32,629 nt of DNA, taken from NCBI GenBank assembly GCA_945902955.1, contig CAMDNO010000028.1:1-32629 (forward strand), read 5' to 3'. Each line of letters starts with the position of its first letter. Positions within the stretch are counted from its first letter, which is position 1. The stretch is from Porphyromonas cangingivalis. Its GTDB lineage: Bacteria > Bacteroidota > Bacteroidia > Bacteroidales > Paludibacteraceae. This document shows, piece after piece, positions 32,321-32,629 of the stretch. A program made the translations under genes and the position numbers. A model generated the notes under the pieces. The model was not told the DNA's origin. It saw nothing but the letters and a program-made list of their open reading frames with translations, and searched no databases.

Positions 32321-32629
32321 TTACCGCAGCAACAAAGCCAATGCCGAAACAAAAGTTGCGGCTAACACAAACCAACGATAGGCATTTTCGGGAAAAAGTT
32401 TTACAATTTTTATTCCCAAATAAGCTCCCAGAGCAATGGCTGGCAAAAGCATCAAGTTAAATATAAGTGTTTCGAAAGTGATATTGTGCCAACCCCATAT
32501 TTGCAACGGCAGTTTCGACAAATTAATGATAAAGAAAAACCAAGCCGCAGTGCCAATATATTCTTTTTTGGGGAGATTTTTGGAGAGCAAATACACACTC
32601 ATTATTGGTCCGGCAGCATTACCAATCAT
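32321..32629 (-). CDS. TauE/SafE-family permease, C-terminal part (start outside the window)
   Basis: The last 102 residues of a membrane permease. The first visible residues, GNAAGPIMSVYLLSKNLPKK, are the conserved motif that normally occurs around the middle of TauE/SafE (DUF81) proteins, so the codon at the window edge is internal, not the start. Three more hydrophobic segments follow (about 25-40, 52-72 and 84-101, ending ALALLLR). The family exports sulfite, sulfoacetate or related anions across the inner membrane, but most members are uncharacterised. A 231-bp AT-rich gap separates its stop from rex (same strand); I see no clear promoter or terminator in it beyond the Rex-like half-sites. 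Confidence 0.88.
   Translation of the reverse strand: MIGNAAGPIMSVYLLSKNLPKKEYIGTAAWFFFIINLSKLPLQIWGWHNITFETLIFNLMLLPAIALGAYLGIKIVKLFPENAYRWFVLAATFVSALALLLR

Noticed and set aside
32257-32460. Plus-strand open frame at the rex/TauE gap
   Set aside because: Half of it is antisense to the TauE/SafE coding region, and the product has no recognisable features.

Overview
The window looks like a chromosomal segment of a Bacteroidota bacterium, most likely of the order Bacteroidales. The evidence is AT-rich DNA (roughly 38% GC by eye), many promoters of the Bacteroides type (-7 box TAnnTTTG), type IX secretion genes (porU, porV and proteins with C-terminal sorting domains), a hybrid two-component regulator, and glycan-degrading enzymes. 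I cannot name the genus. All stretches without a gene are shorter than 300 bases.

Left part (1-4374): a sugar-porter MFS transporter cut by the window edge, a divergent AraC regulator, a secreted GH29 alpha-L-fucosidase with an N-terminal carbohydrate-binding-like domain, and a Fic-domain AMPylase with a TTG start. Next (4643-9568): two tandem, clearly duplicated membrane regulators (periplasmic TPRs, one membrane segment, coiled coil, LuxR-like DNA-binding end), an 85-residue free-standing type IX sorting domain with no cargo, and a small outer-membrane barrel that ends in a strong terminator.

Middle part (9681-23170), a glycan region without susC/susD: a serine-type sulfatase, a GH2 beta-galactosidase, a 1347-residue hybrid two-component sensor/regulator divergent from the GH2 gene, a CBM9-like protein, and a secreted W-rich repeat protein with a sorting domain. 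Two paralogous ATPase genes (AAA_14 + DUF4143 + PD-(D/E)XK-like end) sit on either side of the GH2/sensor pair. Each is preceded by its own array of 20-bp direct repeats with an exact 33-bp period: four copies for one, three for the other. The proximal repeat fits between the -33 and -7 regions of the gene's own promoter, 4 bp from the -7 box in both cases. The repeat sequences have diverged between the paralogs while period, phase and placement are unchanged. This is the best candidate here for an undescribed system: ATPases, each paired with a private, helically phased operator array.

Right part (23333-32629), mostly core genes: a 56-residue membrane protein with a terminator, a PIN-PhoH ATPase, ispF, porV, porU, a fumarylacetoacetate-hydrolase-family enzyme, the NADH-sensing repressor rex, and the end of a TauE/SafE permease. 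The genes rex-fah-porU-porV-ispF all lie on the minus strand, so this order joins redox sensing, the type IX sortase and its outer-membrane partner, and isoprenoid synthesis. An elaborate GC-rich inverted repeat separates porV from ispF, and two possible degenerate relatives lie upstream of porU and the sulfatase.
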